From: Trichosphaerium sp. ATCC 40318
Taxonomy: Eukaryota > Discosea > Flabellinia > Trichosidae
Assembly: GCA_038496445.1 (NCBI GenBank)
Contig: JALMLS010000103.1
Location: 124,001-188,000, forward strand
Direction: 5' to 3'
Length of the DNA stretch: 64,000 bases
The translations under genes and the position numbers were made by a program. Numbering within the stretch: position 1 is the stretch's first letter; each line of letters begins with the position of its first letter. The notes below the pieces were generated by a model. The model made no database searches. It was not told the DNA's origin and saw nothing but the letters and a program-made list of their open reading frames with translations. This document shows positions 1 to 10,437 of this stretch, piece by piece.

Positions 1-511
1 CGCTTACTTTAACTAGAGGCTCCGAGAGCGTTGTAGTGCCTTTGTGTTTGTCCAGATCGCTTTTATCTCCGGTTGGCGTTGCTTGTACGACAACAGAGCT
101 AGTTTCTTTGTCCTTATTCCAAAAACTACGTATCCACTCCATTGCTGTTATATTTAACTGATTTCACGGTGTATGGTTTAGCCTAAAACGATGAAAGGTT
201 TTGACTATTATTTCCAGACGTTACTTCTGCAATTATACCTGAACTTATGCCTGAACTTGAGAAGCTAAGGAATCACACGTTTGCACTTATAATTTAACCT
301 TTCTTGTAGAGCACTAACGTTAGAACTAAATGCTATTTATGGAACATTTGCCACGTGTTATAGACTATTTGACAAGGAGCATGCCACATCATGGCTTCGT
401 TTGGAGTGCGTAGAGGTGCAATGGTGTTTATTATGACAAATTTCTTTGGAACACGTGACATATAAGTGTTATCAATTAAGTCAATTTTCTATCGTTAACT
501 TCAGTGACAAC
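1..511. other. Intergenic / promoter region of the protease gene
   Basis: No convincing coding region is visible. The stretch holds two CACGTG hexamers, near 352 and 453, a motif repeated throughout the window. It ends at the start codon of the subtilase-like gene. Confidence 0.4.
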
Positions 512-3500
512 ATGTATCGCTTTGGTTTGCTTTTAATTATCGCTTGTTTCATTTTTACAACGAGAGGTACGCTACGAACTTGACAAACGGTTATTGTATT
601 TATAATACAGTTAATACGATACAGGAATACCAGTAGAAAGTAGGGCTAACAGTACAGCTGAGAGTTACATCGTTACTTTCAAAGACAATGTCAAAAAAAT
701 CCAAAGCACGTGATTGTTTGCGGCACCCTTTGTTTGAACTAATTGAGTGTAAAAGGAAATGAAATAATGGAAAACCTTGCCGAAAGTATTAGGTGGAGGT
801 ATACGAAGGTATTCCAAGGGTTTGCTGCATCACTAGACGAAAGGTAGAAAACCAATCCCACTTTTCGTTCTTAAATGTTTGGGTTAGCCAAGTCCAAATG
901 TTGTCAAAAAATAGTGCTATCGAGTCCTTAGAAAGAGATGGTTTTGTTAAAGCTATGGGCATAGATGGTTGTGTTGACTATCCGAATGCTGGTGACAATT
1001 CTTGGGGTACGACTTTTAATGTCATGTTGTGGTTTGATTTTTGGAGTTTATTGTATTTCAAGGACTTGGAAGGGTGTCTTCCCTCTCTTGCGATGATAAA
1101 TCACCGCGTTTAACAATACCAGATGCCGAGGGAGAAGGTGTTATAGCTTACGTATTTGACACGTGCGTGCAAAGCTAAAACAATAAGCGGTTTTTTAGAG
1201 CTTTTTTCTGACTTTTAGTTCAGTGGTATCAGAGCAACACACAACGATTTTACTGGGCGTGTAGAATTTCCATACAGACCTTCTGTCAATTGTTACACAG
1301 CATTCAACGATGAACATGTTTGTGTTAGTATTTCGAAGGATTTTTTTAATAGAATGAAAAACGAGTTTAAACTAAAAGTGCTTTATTGTAGGGTGATTGC
1401 AATGGTCATGGTACTTTCATGGCAAGTGTAATAGGTGGAAAAGATTACGGAATTGCCAAAAAAGCAACTTTGGTATCAGTTAGAGTACGAGAGATTGACT
1501 ATAGCTATTTTATCTTTGAAGATTTACGTCCTCTTTTGCCTTAGGTGTTGTCATGCTTTGGCTCTGGCTCTACTAGCAATATTATTGCTGGTATAGAGTG
1601 GGTAGAAGATCATTGTAAAAATAGCGGAAAGAAGTGTGTAATTGGGTAACGTTGCATAAAAAATAATTCGCTCGTGTTGTTAACCCTTGTATTGTAGTAT
1701 GGCGATTGGAGGTAGTGCCAACACTGCCATTGATAATGCTGTAAATCATGCTAGATCTAGGGGCATATTCGTGAGTGTTGCCTCTGGAAACAGTGGATCT
1801 GATGCTTGCGACTGTGCGTTTTCTGCCGCTTGTAGTTTTTAGTTGTATTGACTATCTTTGTAGTTTCGCCTGCAAGAGCAGAAGGTGCTTTCACCGTCAG
1901 CAGTATTGACATTGTACGTTAACACAATTAATTATAATGTTAAGTTCATACAGAAAGGATGTAACGCTCTTTGTAGAACGATGAACGTGTTGCAAGCTAT
2001 GGAAAGTGTATAAACATTTTTGCACCTGGACGTATGATCACAGCTGCTTGGTTTGGAAGTGATGATGAAGTTACGACTATATCTGGTACTTCAGCTGCTG
2101 CAGCACATGCATCAGGTATGATTATTTTTAAAATCACGTGATTTCGATTGGTAACATGCGATTCTAAACCGTGTTGTTTGTTTAGGAGTTGCAGCTGCTT
2201 CATGGGGAAACGAGTTATCTTGGGATGTTGAAAAACTTGTTGATCATCTAAACAATGTGGCTCTTAACTCCTTAGGTGTAACTCGAAAAAAAGTTAGGTG
2301 TAACAAAATATTACTGACCCATTTTTGGGATTGAGTGTAATCAGAAATGTGCCAAAACAGTATCGTACGTACTAAGTATACTTAGCATGTATATATGTAA
2401 TTATGACTTAGTATTGAAACAACTGTACTATCAAAAAGTCTTAACACTAAAAGTGGCAAAACGGCTTTTTTAAGATGAAATCAACCTTTCATAGCCAGTG
2501 ATTCCCTATTATGCACTTAAGCAGTTTTGACATTCCTAATCTATTTAAATACAATATTTACGAACGTTGAAGCGTATAAGAATTTTATATATACTCTGTG
2601 AACGTTCACAGTTGCACAGAAAAGCTGGCTAAAAATACATTTGTCAATTTTTCAAAATTTGAACTTCTCACTGGCTTGGATCTCTATCATCTATATTGTT
2701 CTTTTGTGTTTTACTTACCTTAAAAACATTTGTTCTTGTACTATTCGAACTTTTACTATTCTACAGAGCCTCTAAGCAAAGTTATTTTGGTGGATTTTTT
2801 TTTTTTAACATTCGTAAATTAACCATTTTGCTCTAAAAATGTACCCATGACCTACAGTTGTACCTTTTTATTGGCTCTAATGGTATATTTTAGCAAAAAC
2901 GTGAAAGGTGCATATTTTAGATGGTTCCTAGTCACAGAATTTTGAAACCTTTGCACTTTGGATTTTTTTTTCAAACCAAACTCGGCACAAAATTCTGGCT
3001 ATTCATCTCTGCCTAGGCTGTTACATTAAGTGCTACTACCTTCCTCAAGCAAAGTTTGATATGTCACACAGTTTAGCGGTAAATATGTGAACTGCCATTC
3101 CACAATTTCAATGAAACGTATCTTGATTGCACGCCAGAACCTATTTCATCGCTTTTTATACACCAAACTAAGCTTTATTTGGCGCATTCAAGGTAACGCA
3201 ATCTTTGTTTTAAACTTTAAGGCGTTTTGTGTCTGTTTCTGACATTTTATGGTTTTATGGCTGTTTAAGCGTAGGATAATACGTCAATAGTAATACAAGG
3301 AGTGTACTCCTATCTTCTGAGTGTTCTCTTTTTCTAAGGCTTCTTTTCGCATATAAATACCTATTTCTGTCTATTTAGGTACATTACGGGCTGTTGGCAC
3401 GCTTTATATTTGATATTGTGATTTTTTGTTACACCTAACTTTTTTTCGATTTACACTTAAGGAGCTTAAGGGTTGTGTAAAGAATCCTGGTCCAGAATCG

Positions 3501-3539
3501 CCTAATTCATTGCTCACCCTTGTTTGTGAACAACGCTAA
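512..3539 (+). CDS. Secreted S8 (proteinase K-like) subtilisin protease, multi-exon, split by an inserted element
   Basis: A secreted serine endopeptidase of the subtilase family. Exon 1 (from 512) encodes a hydrophobic signal peptide beginning MYRFGLLLIIACF. The next exons match an inhibitor-I9 propeptide: SYIVTFKDN near 670, YTKVFQGFAAS near 800-830, then LSKNSAIESLERDGFV. The catalytic domain shows Asp in FDTG (a codon split by an intron, about 1155/1222), His in GHGT (about 1405) and Ser in SGTSAA (about 2085). The oxyanion-region segment SVASGNSGSD lies near 1780. The exon at 2185-2280 ends in HLNNVALNSLG and then runs into a 1.2-kb inverted-repeat element. In-frame C-terminal codons (GCVKNPGPESPNSLL) resume at about 3473 and stop at 3537-3539, like the usual PSGTPNLL tail of this family. 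Whether the element is spliced out decides if the gene still works. The catalytic triad is intact. The 5' exon junctions are inferred. Confidence 0.8.
2270..3462. mobile_element. Inverted-repeat element of about 1.2 kb inside the protease gene, non-coding
   Basis: Positions 2284-2304 and 3428-3448 are a perfect 21-base inverted repeat (core AGTTAGGTGTAAC). The match extends outward to 2270 and 3462 with two mismatches, giving about 35-base termini. The interior has no usable reading frame and is A+T rich. This looks like a non-autonomous DNA element. It lies between the last catalytic-domain exon and the final codons of the subtilase. If the donor is the GT near 2257 and the acceptor the AG near 3460, the element would sit in an intron and be removed in phase. 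If not, translation would stop at about 2334. The exact target-site duplication could not be fixed. Confidence 0.6.
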
Positions 3540-4210
3540 CATTGGCATTGTTCCATATACGTAACAGAAGCGAAAATCACGAGCTTTTAATAAAGTTTTA
3601 GCTTCTTTTTAAACGGAGTATCACGCCTTTATAAGAAACTTGAACACCTGTATAAGATAGTTTACGGCAGTAAGTGCTATGACTTAATCACTTGAAATGA
3701 ATATCAAAGTAGATTGTTTTATACCTTGAAGTTTTTCTTTTTCACACCTTTCATCGCTCAATCTCGGTTGAATGATGAGGCTTCTCCCTTAAATACAGGC
3801 TGATGCCCTCCTAACTTTAACAGTTAGGGGTCTCACAGAAGCCCTAGACAATTAAACAAAACATTCATTCATTCATTGGGCTGTAATACAAGGCAAATGA
3901 TGTAAGGTACTACTGTAGGATGAAATTCACAATTCCTGTTAATGCGCACTGTTTATTGTTACCTAACTTGTCATGAGTGGTGAACAAAACATGGTAGAAT
4001 TACTTTTGCGATTTCTTTGACTTTTTAGAAGTCCTAGCTAATTTATCTGCCAAAAACTAAGATACCACTATTGGCCACGGTGGGAAAATTTCTGATGAAC
4101 TTTGAATAATATTCAGAGAACTGTTTGCTTCCATTTAGTGCTCCTGGCCAATAAGAACGCAGCTTAATTCAACTCTCGTTTCTTGTTTTTGCTAAGCAAA
4201 CAAACAAGCT
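3540..4210. other. Intergenic region with a structured repeat-like segment
   Basis: No gene seen. At 3769-3880 there is a hairpin (CCTAACT/AGTTAGG around 3809-3827), followed by a short tandem ATTC repeat (about 3862-3878). Together they resemble the tail of a short interspersed retroposon, but no second copy was found in this window. Confidence 0.35.
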
Positions 4211-5471
4211 ATGATAAAGTATCTTAACAAACTAGTTACGATAGCAACCAACCTTGTGGTGCCAACCGAGCAACAATGTCCTCAGAAGCTTACATTACTT
4301 GACGATGTACCACCGGAGATGTTGACGCATGTTTTAAGGTATTTAAACAGAAAACAGCGTATCAAATCAACCACAGTTTGTCACGTGTTTAATGACATTA
4401 TTCGTCATAATGTTGGCTTTGATACTATCACAATCAAAGAATCATCCAAGTGTCGCCTTCTCAAAGCTAGTCCATTGCTACAAAACACCAAAATCTTGCT
4501 ACAAAGCAATTTCTCGAATTTATTAATAGACCGTCTAAAGCTGTCATCAACAGAGCTGGGGTATCTTCGAGGCGTTCACACCATACATATGAATCACGCG
4601 CTATTCAACGATGAAGATATTCTGGGACTTCTTGAAGGAGGACGCCACAGTATCCATAATATCAGTGTAGCATACACAGATATAACAGATGCTACATTGA
4701 AAGCGCTCAAGTCTGTCCATACAATCAATATCTGTGGCTGTAGTGATATTACTGTTGAAGGGATAAAAGCACTCAAAGATGTTCATGATATTACACTTGA
4801 TTTTCCCAAACCTGAATGGTATGAACACCTTGGTAACATACATACTACTCGTATAGAGTGGGACATGTTTGGTACAAAGTCAGTTCTTGAAGAGGATCTG
4901 GTCAAATCATTGATCAATACCAAACATTTGGCTTTACATTATGCAAATAGGAGCAGATGCCATTCTTATTCATTTAACCAAGCTTGAACGTCTTGACCTA
5001 TATTCAAATTATAAAGTTTCAGACTCAACTTTGAAGCATTTAGTAAATCTCAAGCAACTCACTCTTGATGAGTGTGACTCTATCACAGGTTCATGTTTTG
5101 AGCATTTGGTCAACCTTAGATGTGTGACACTTTGTGCATGTCGGCGTTTTCAAAGCAGTAGTTTACAGCACCTCATTAGTGTCGATCATCTCTTCCTTGA
5201 TAAGATGCACAATATTGACGTTCAATACTTGAGTCATTTGAAGCGCCTCACTTTAACAAGATGCATACAGCCAAAAGAATCAGGTGTGAAGTATTTGATT
5301 AACCTTGAGTACCTGAACATTCGTTATTGTTCTGTTTTTGAAACTAGAGACTTGAAGCATTTGACATCTCTCCAATTCTTAGAGGTTAGTTCCAAGCAAG
5401 CTCAAGAGTATAAGAAACAGTTTGATAAACTGGATGTTGTTTTACTCGTACGTAAAAGATATGAAGCGTAA
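4211..5471 (+). pseudogene. F-box/leucine-rich repeat protein with one frameshift
   Basis: An intronless gene of an F-box/LRR family, likely an adaptor of SCF-type ubiquitin ligases if functional. The N-terminal part (from 4211) has an F-box-like segment, VPPEMLTHVLRYLNRKQR, at about residues 35-52. LRR units of the form VHTINICGCSDITVEGIKALK follow. The frame reading from 4211 stops at 4987. A second frame, shifted by one base, continues the LRR pattern (LERLDLYSN..VSDSTLKHL, then LKQLTLDECDSI) from about 4945 to 5471. The switch falls at about 4940-4960, where the two frames overlap. No splice signals fit, so this is a real frameshift or a sequence error. It belongs with the relic at 60450-61235 (shared HVFNDIIR and RKQRIK segments), a subfamily distinct from the genes at 10438, 58384 and 61296. 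Confidence 0.7.
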
Positions 5472-6018
5472 TTGATTTCATAAAAAAGTTTCAACGCTGT
5501 TACAATAAATTATTGTCACTTTTTCTACTTTCTATCCTTTTTGTGTTTTGACACTTCTGTTTGCTGGATACACTTTTTGGTTTCAAAATATATGCGTCAT
5601 TGGTATACATAGATGCTAGCTAAGGTTGACAGTCGGTTGCACCACATTCTTTGTCATGTGTATATGACAAGGACACAAGCTTTAAGGACTGTAACGTCTG
5701 AAGGAATTCCAATACGTGCAACGTCTCAATCTACTACCATAGTTTGCTATCTCTGGCCCTAGCAATGAGAAATGCCTCAATGTCATTGATAGCCATAGTC
5801 ATTTCACTGTTACATTGTAGTCACCAGCAAATATACCTTGGAGCTCATCTTGAACTTCCTAATAGCAAGTTCGAAAAAAAAGTAAGTGAGAGCTTCATTA
5901 ATCACTACAATTTTTTGCGCACATGGACGTGCATTCCGTATTGCTTACAAAGTACGAGTTACAACCTAAACTGATGTTTTATTTTTGTTACATAAGAGTG
6001 TATATTCTCTTTGTTATT
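5472..6018. other. Intergenic, possible small secreted-peptide reading frame
   Basis: An open frame at 5765-5974 would start MRNASMSLIAIVISLLHCSHQ, which resembles a signal peptide, and continue for about 50 residues with no family I recognise. It lies just before the 3' end of the minus-strand coiled-coil gene. It may be a small secreted protein or chance. Nothing else is seen. Confidence 0.25.
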
Positions 6019-7090
6019 TTAATTTTTCCCTTTCTTTTTTTGCCTTGTTTTGCTTCTTGTTGTCACATTAGGCTTATTTCTTACCACACAAGGGTTCTCA
6101 AGAGAAGGAAGATCAATCACAGTATTACTTGGCTTGATTGCAAAACCTACAACAGTACCAAAAGCTTTTTGAGCTTTGTACTCTTTGTTCTCTCCTGGGA
6201 CATATAATGGAGAGTTCCCTGCTTGTGGCTCTTTCTCCTTTGTCGGTGTCGTTTTTTGACGTTTCGACGGCGTATCACGTGGTTCTACTGCTGTAGCGAC
6301 TACTGTATCAAGTTTACGCTTCTTTGAGGGAGTAGGAGTCGGTGGATCAGGTGTTGGATCAGGAGAAGTTGTTTTAGGCTCTTGTGTAGAGATGTTTTGA
6401 TTATTGTTGTGCGTTAAAAGATTTTCGAGTTTATCATCGTATTCTGTCTTTAAACGGACAAGAGTGTTACGTAATTTACGAATTTGAGCCTAATTATATG
6501 TCAGTGGGGTAATCTCGACGGATTTCTTGTTAATGTATCTGATTTTCAAACCGAAAACAAAAACAAAAAAAAAAAAAGTTTGTGGATTTACCCACGTGCC
6601 TTTTGTTTATCAACTGTTTGTTGTCTTTTACGTAATTCGATGATGAGTTGGGTTCTCTCTTCATCTATAACGTCCGTATGACCTTTATTAACATCTAACT
6701 GGTTACGGAGCTTTGTAACCTCTCTCTTATGAACTCTTGAACGCCCGTCAGCGTAAGCATCAATCTTTTTTTTCTCTAAAAACAAAAACAATATTAATAC
6801 GTCACCGGCTGTCTTTGAGTTATAATACTCGATAGTTTAATATTAAGGTACCTAAAGATACTACAAGGTTATATACATACTCTTCAATCTCAAGTTCTTG
6901 TCCTGTGACTGGATCGATAATTACAATTATGTTCTTGCTCTTTTAAAAAATATCACGTGGTAAGTACAACGTTACATTTAGGGTTTAAAACTTTTTATGT
7001 TTATTTTTTTTTGTAATTCTGCTGGAAGAAGGAAAGAGATGAATTAAAGATTAAGAGCATTAGCTATATTTAATTAACAACGTACCATTT
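6019..7090 (-). CDS. Lysine-rich coiled-coil protein, paralogue of the gene at 53974-55100
   Basis: A four-exon minus-strand gene of unknown function. After a possible first exon holding only the ATG (7088-7090, followed by GTACGT), an exon ending at 6852 encodes VIIDPVTGQELEIEEYVYN. The exon at about 6597-6780 is a charged coiled coil (REVTKLRNQLDVNKGH). The last exon, about 6488 to 6019, starts QIRKLRNTLVRLK, passes a Pro/Thr-rich part with a KKRK nuclear-localisation-like motif and SPLYVP, and ends in a basic tail. The same blocks occur in the same order in the plus-strand gene at 53974: DPETGREVEVEE, coiled coil, IRQLRNQLVLLK, KKRK, SPLYVP. Intron positions are shared too. The donor after the coiled-coil exon appears to be GC rather than GT (GCACGT, about 6596). 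A nuclear location is an inference from the basic motifs. Confidence 0.65.
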
Positions 7091-8164
7091 TAACAGGTTA
7101 GCTGTTGCGTGTTTCGCAAAAGAAAATGTTATACAATTTTGATGTGAAACGCCGGGTGATTCAGGTGTGAACTGCATTGACTACAACTCGAGATATTAGC
7201 TCTAACACATGCTTCACCGATTAAACTCATGCCTAATAGTAGCTTTGGGGGTACTAGATCGTTCGAAAAGCGCTCTGGAACAAAAAAACTTTCTCGTCGT
7301 TTACATATCACGTTGAAGTGCTCGTCAGTACTTTATGGCGTTGTTGTTTCGTTTACGGTATTGAACTTGGAAACACCTACTTTTTAGAATAAGAAAGATG
7401 TGCGCATTCGATTACCACGCCAAAGAAGCCTCGAGATGCAGTTCTCTTTGAGCCCACGTGTTAAATTATTGATAATAGTAAAAATGAGTTTAAAGCCAAC
7501 TGTGTCAATATTATGTACTGCAGCTGAGCCACATTTCAGGCGCTTTTAACCAACATACTTGGACAAACAATGCTATCTACGATATCAAGCAGGCAACGAA
7601 GTGCAACCTGAGCTGATAGATGTGACATGTTAAATAAACCACACGCTCTGTCAGGGACAGTTCATTAATACTGTCTTCATGATTTAATGGTTCTTTGGAC
7701 TGGTCTAATGAACAACGAGCCTCAAAAAATAAATCTTGTTGTTATTTTACTGCCAACGGATTACATGATTAGATGCAATATATTTTTGGAATTGAGAACA
7801 AAAGAATACTTCGTTTATCTCATTCACCGATAGGTGCGCCTCCGATATTTGGTGTGTTTGTTCTACCAGGTAGATAAGTTCATGCAAGAGATTGTATTGT
7901 GGTGAGCAGCACTACCGCCTACAATTCAGATAAGTATCTCCTTTGGCATCTGGTTTGGTCCACTTAGTAGTATTAGGTATGTGGTATGTGTTAACCCTGA
8001 TGTCCAGCGTATCCGCTGGTAGAGATTTTATGCTATTACTCACAATTTTTTACTAAATCATTAGTGCTGTGGATGCAAAAGATAAAGTTCTTAGAATTCA
8101 AATATTTAGGAGCGCGTTTTTAAAAAACAATATTTTTATTGACCTCAGAACATGAACGTACAAA
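7091..8164. other. Intergenic, no gene seen
   Basis: Short frames occur on both strands but none has a recognisable domain or a clear splice structure. One CACGTG motif lies near 7456. Confidence 0.35.
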
Positions 8165-9073
8165 TTAAAGTTGAACTGTGTACAACACTTTCGTACCCTT
8201 TACATAGTAACATGCATCACACAAGGTACCATCATCATGCCAAGACTTGTGCTCTCCTTCAAGCAAACCTTTAACATAGTAGCACTTCTGTATTAATTGA
8301 CGATTTTGTCCCCATGTCTTATGCTCTCCTTCCAGGCTACCTTTAACAAAAAAACACTGTTCCCGTGGTACACCATTGCTATACCACTTCTTTCTCTCTC
8401 CAACTTGCATGTCGTTTAGAAAAGTACCTTCCTCAATCATCCTACCTTCTTCATGCCAACACTGGTACTTTCCTTCTTGCTTGCCATTGACATAAAACTC
8501 TTTCCTACATAACTGCCCATTAGCATGCCATAGAGTATATTCTCCTAGTCGTTTTCCTCCGGTATAATGACATTGGGAAACCAACTGACCTCCCTCGTTC
8601 CATTTCTTATGATACCCTTCTTTGATGCCATTAACATAGTTTACTTCTTCACATAACTGTTGGTTGTTCCACCAACTCTTGTATTCTCCATGAAGAACAT
8701 CATTGACGTAATGACACTTATCCATTAATTGACCATCATAACTCCAAATAGTAAATTCTCCATGTCTCTTACCGTTAATGTAGTAATCTTTTTTCCACAC
8801 CTGATCATTATTCCACCACACTTTTTGCTCACCGTGAAGTTGACCATGTTTCCAGGACTCTTCTACTGACTTTAGAATGGTACCATTTATTATTCTTGCT
8901 TTAATCCATTTCTGATGTTTTTGTAGTTCGTTGTCAAACCTCACTGCTGTAGCAGTTTTTTTCGATAGTAGCGGCCATTTTAAATACACTTCAAGGTCCA
9001 AATCAGTAATTTCGAGCTGTATCTCTACAGGTAGGTAAGAAATGAGGGAACAATTTTGTTCGTCTGTGTTCAT
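8165..9073 (-). CDS. F-box-like protein with MORN-variant (YwqK-type) repeats
   Basis: A single-exon protein of 302 residues. Residues about 8-45 (SYLPVEIQLEITDLDLEVY) look like a degenerate F-box. From residue about 70 to the end there are about nine tandem repeats of about 23 residues with the pattern W..NGQL..C.YVNGK.HGEY, the MORN_2 variant. I recall this repeat from bacterial YwqK-like proteins and from large families in amoeba-infecting giant viruses, often behind an F-box. The probable role is protein binding, perhaps as a ubiquitin-ligase adaptor; that is inference. The ATG at 9073 is the first in frame and gives the F-box start. There are no introns, unlike the neighbouring housekeeping genes. 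A broken relic of the same repeat type lies at 22523-22655. Confidence 0.8.
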   Translation of the reverse strand: MNTDEQNCSLISYLPVEIQLEITDLDLEVYLKWPLLSKKTATAVRFDNELQKHQKWIKARIINGTILKSVEESWKHGQLHGEQKVWWNNDQVWKKDYYINGKRHGEFTIWSYDGQLMDKCHYVNDVLHGEYKSWWNNQQLCEEVNYVNGIKEGYHKKWNEGGQLVSQCHYTGGKRLGEYTLWHANGQLCRKEFYVNGKQEGKYQCWHEEGRMIEEGTFLNDMQVGERKKWYSNGVPREQCFFVKGSLEGEHKTWGQNRQLIQKCYYVKGLLEGEHKSWHDDGTLCDACYYVKGTKVLYTVQL

Positions 9074-10437
9074 CTGGTTCTATGGCCTACAACTTCAAAT
9101 GAATTCCTTAATCGTTTTAACAGTTTCTTACACAGATAAGAGAAGTTGTGATCAACGTAATACGCTCAAATACAAACCCCAGTTTGTCCGAGAAAAGTCA
9201 ACGCAAGTGTCGAAATGGAAAAATCAATGTGTAAAGATTGTATTGGCAATTGCTGACGTTTTCGCTCTTTTTTTAAATCATGTGCTTGTATGGCACAGAA
9301 AATAAGCGTACAGCAATATTTCTTCGTTATGTTATTGGTAGCAAACTTTATTTCGCAATATAAAAGTGTCTATCACGTGATGACCGACATTTCTGCACGT
9401 GTACTTCGGTTTACTTATGTAGCCATCAGAATGGACAAAGAGAGCTTTAGAACACTTTTTCAAGCATAAAAATACTACAGCAACACGACACAACAACTTA
9501 ACGCCAATTGTGTAAGGAAGTGGTCTTGACCGCCTTTTGGCGTAGCAGTAAGCTAGACTTCCTAATAATTGAAAGTACGCTACAGTTCACGTGATGCGTA
9601 TTTAACTTAACATTGAGATTTATTTCCTTGGAGTACATCACGATATAATTGCAACAAAAACGATTTATTCACCGCTACCCTTCTTGAGTGGTAACAGTGC
9701 ATGTTGTACTGTATTAAGTTGCAAAATATGGCCTTATCAATACTACATTTGTCAGTACCAATTCACAAGTGTAAAACTAACTCAAACTATCTTGCAACAA
9801 CTGTTCTTTATGTATGTACCTCTGATCAAGGAAAATTACAGCGTCAAAACCAAGTATTATACTGATAAGGAACATTGTGTACGTTAGTACTTTACTACAA
9901 ATAAATGCTAAGTAAGAGTACCACCTTTTTCGAAAAGAAATCTTAGTTCCAAGTATATTTTGTTCAACCTTTACATCCACTTATAAAGTGGCTGTTCATT
10001 TGAATTGGAAATAATATTAATATAAAAGCTGGTTGTTGAATCATTGCAAAAAAGTCATTGATAGCATGGTTGTCTAACTTTTAGTTGGATTTGACCTGAA
10101 ATATGGCTATTTTTATTTAAAGGTTAAAAGCCACTCCCGATTAGCACGCACGTGACTTTCTGTTCTTATGCTCAAACCTCTCCGAAAAATCAGGCTTAGC
10201 GTTAACACAAAAAGCGTTATTTCAGGTCAAATCCTGTGACATCTTATGTACAAGTATAGCGCTAATCAATGTTTATTAATAAGTGTTCTCTGAATGTACC
10301 TAAATAAAAATAGTTTTCTATCAATTTCTTCAAATGGTCGCTTATCTTTACTTTACACGACTTCTTACACGACTCTTTGACCCTTGTTACATTTCATTAC
10401 AACATCTCTTACAACTTATTTGCTACATTGTAACGAA
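9074..10437. other. Intergenic with a small hairpin element
   Basis: No gene seen between the MORN gene and the next F-box/LRR gene. CACGTG occurs near 9376, 9397, 9590 and 10150. A small inverted-repeat element is listed separately at 10087-10234. Confidence 0.4.
10087..10234. repeat. Hairpin element of about 150 bases with 17-base inverted ends (MITE-like)
   Basis: Positions 10087-10103 (GGATTTGACCTGAAATA) are the exact reverse complement of 10218-10234. The interior is non-coding and contains CACGTGACTTTCTG, which is repeated at about 12331 and, with one change, on the minus strand near 37120. The size and structure suggest a miniature inverted-repeat element. Confidence 0.55.

Noticed and set aside
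7129-7311. Minus-strand 60-residue frame
   Set aside because: No domain, no paralogue and no splice context upstream of the coiled-coil gene.
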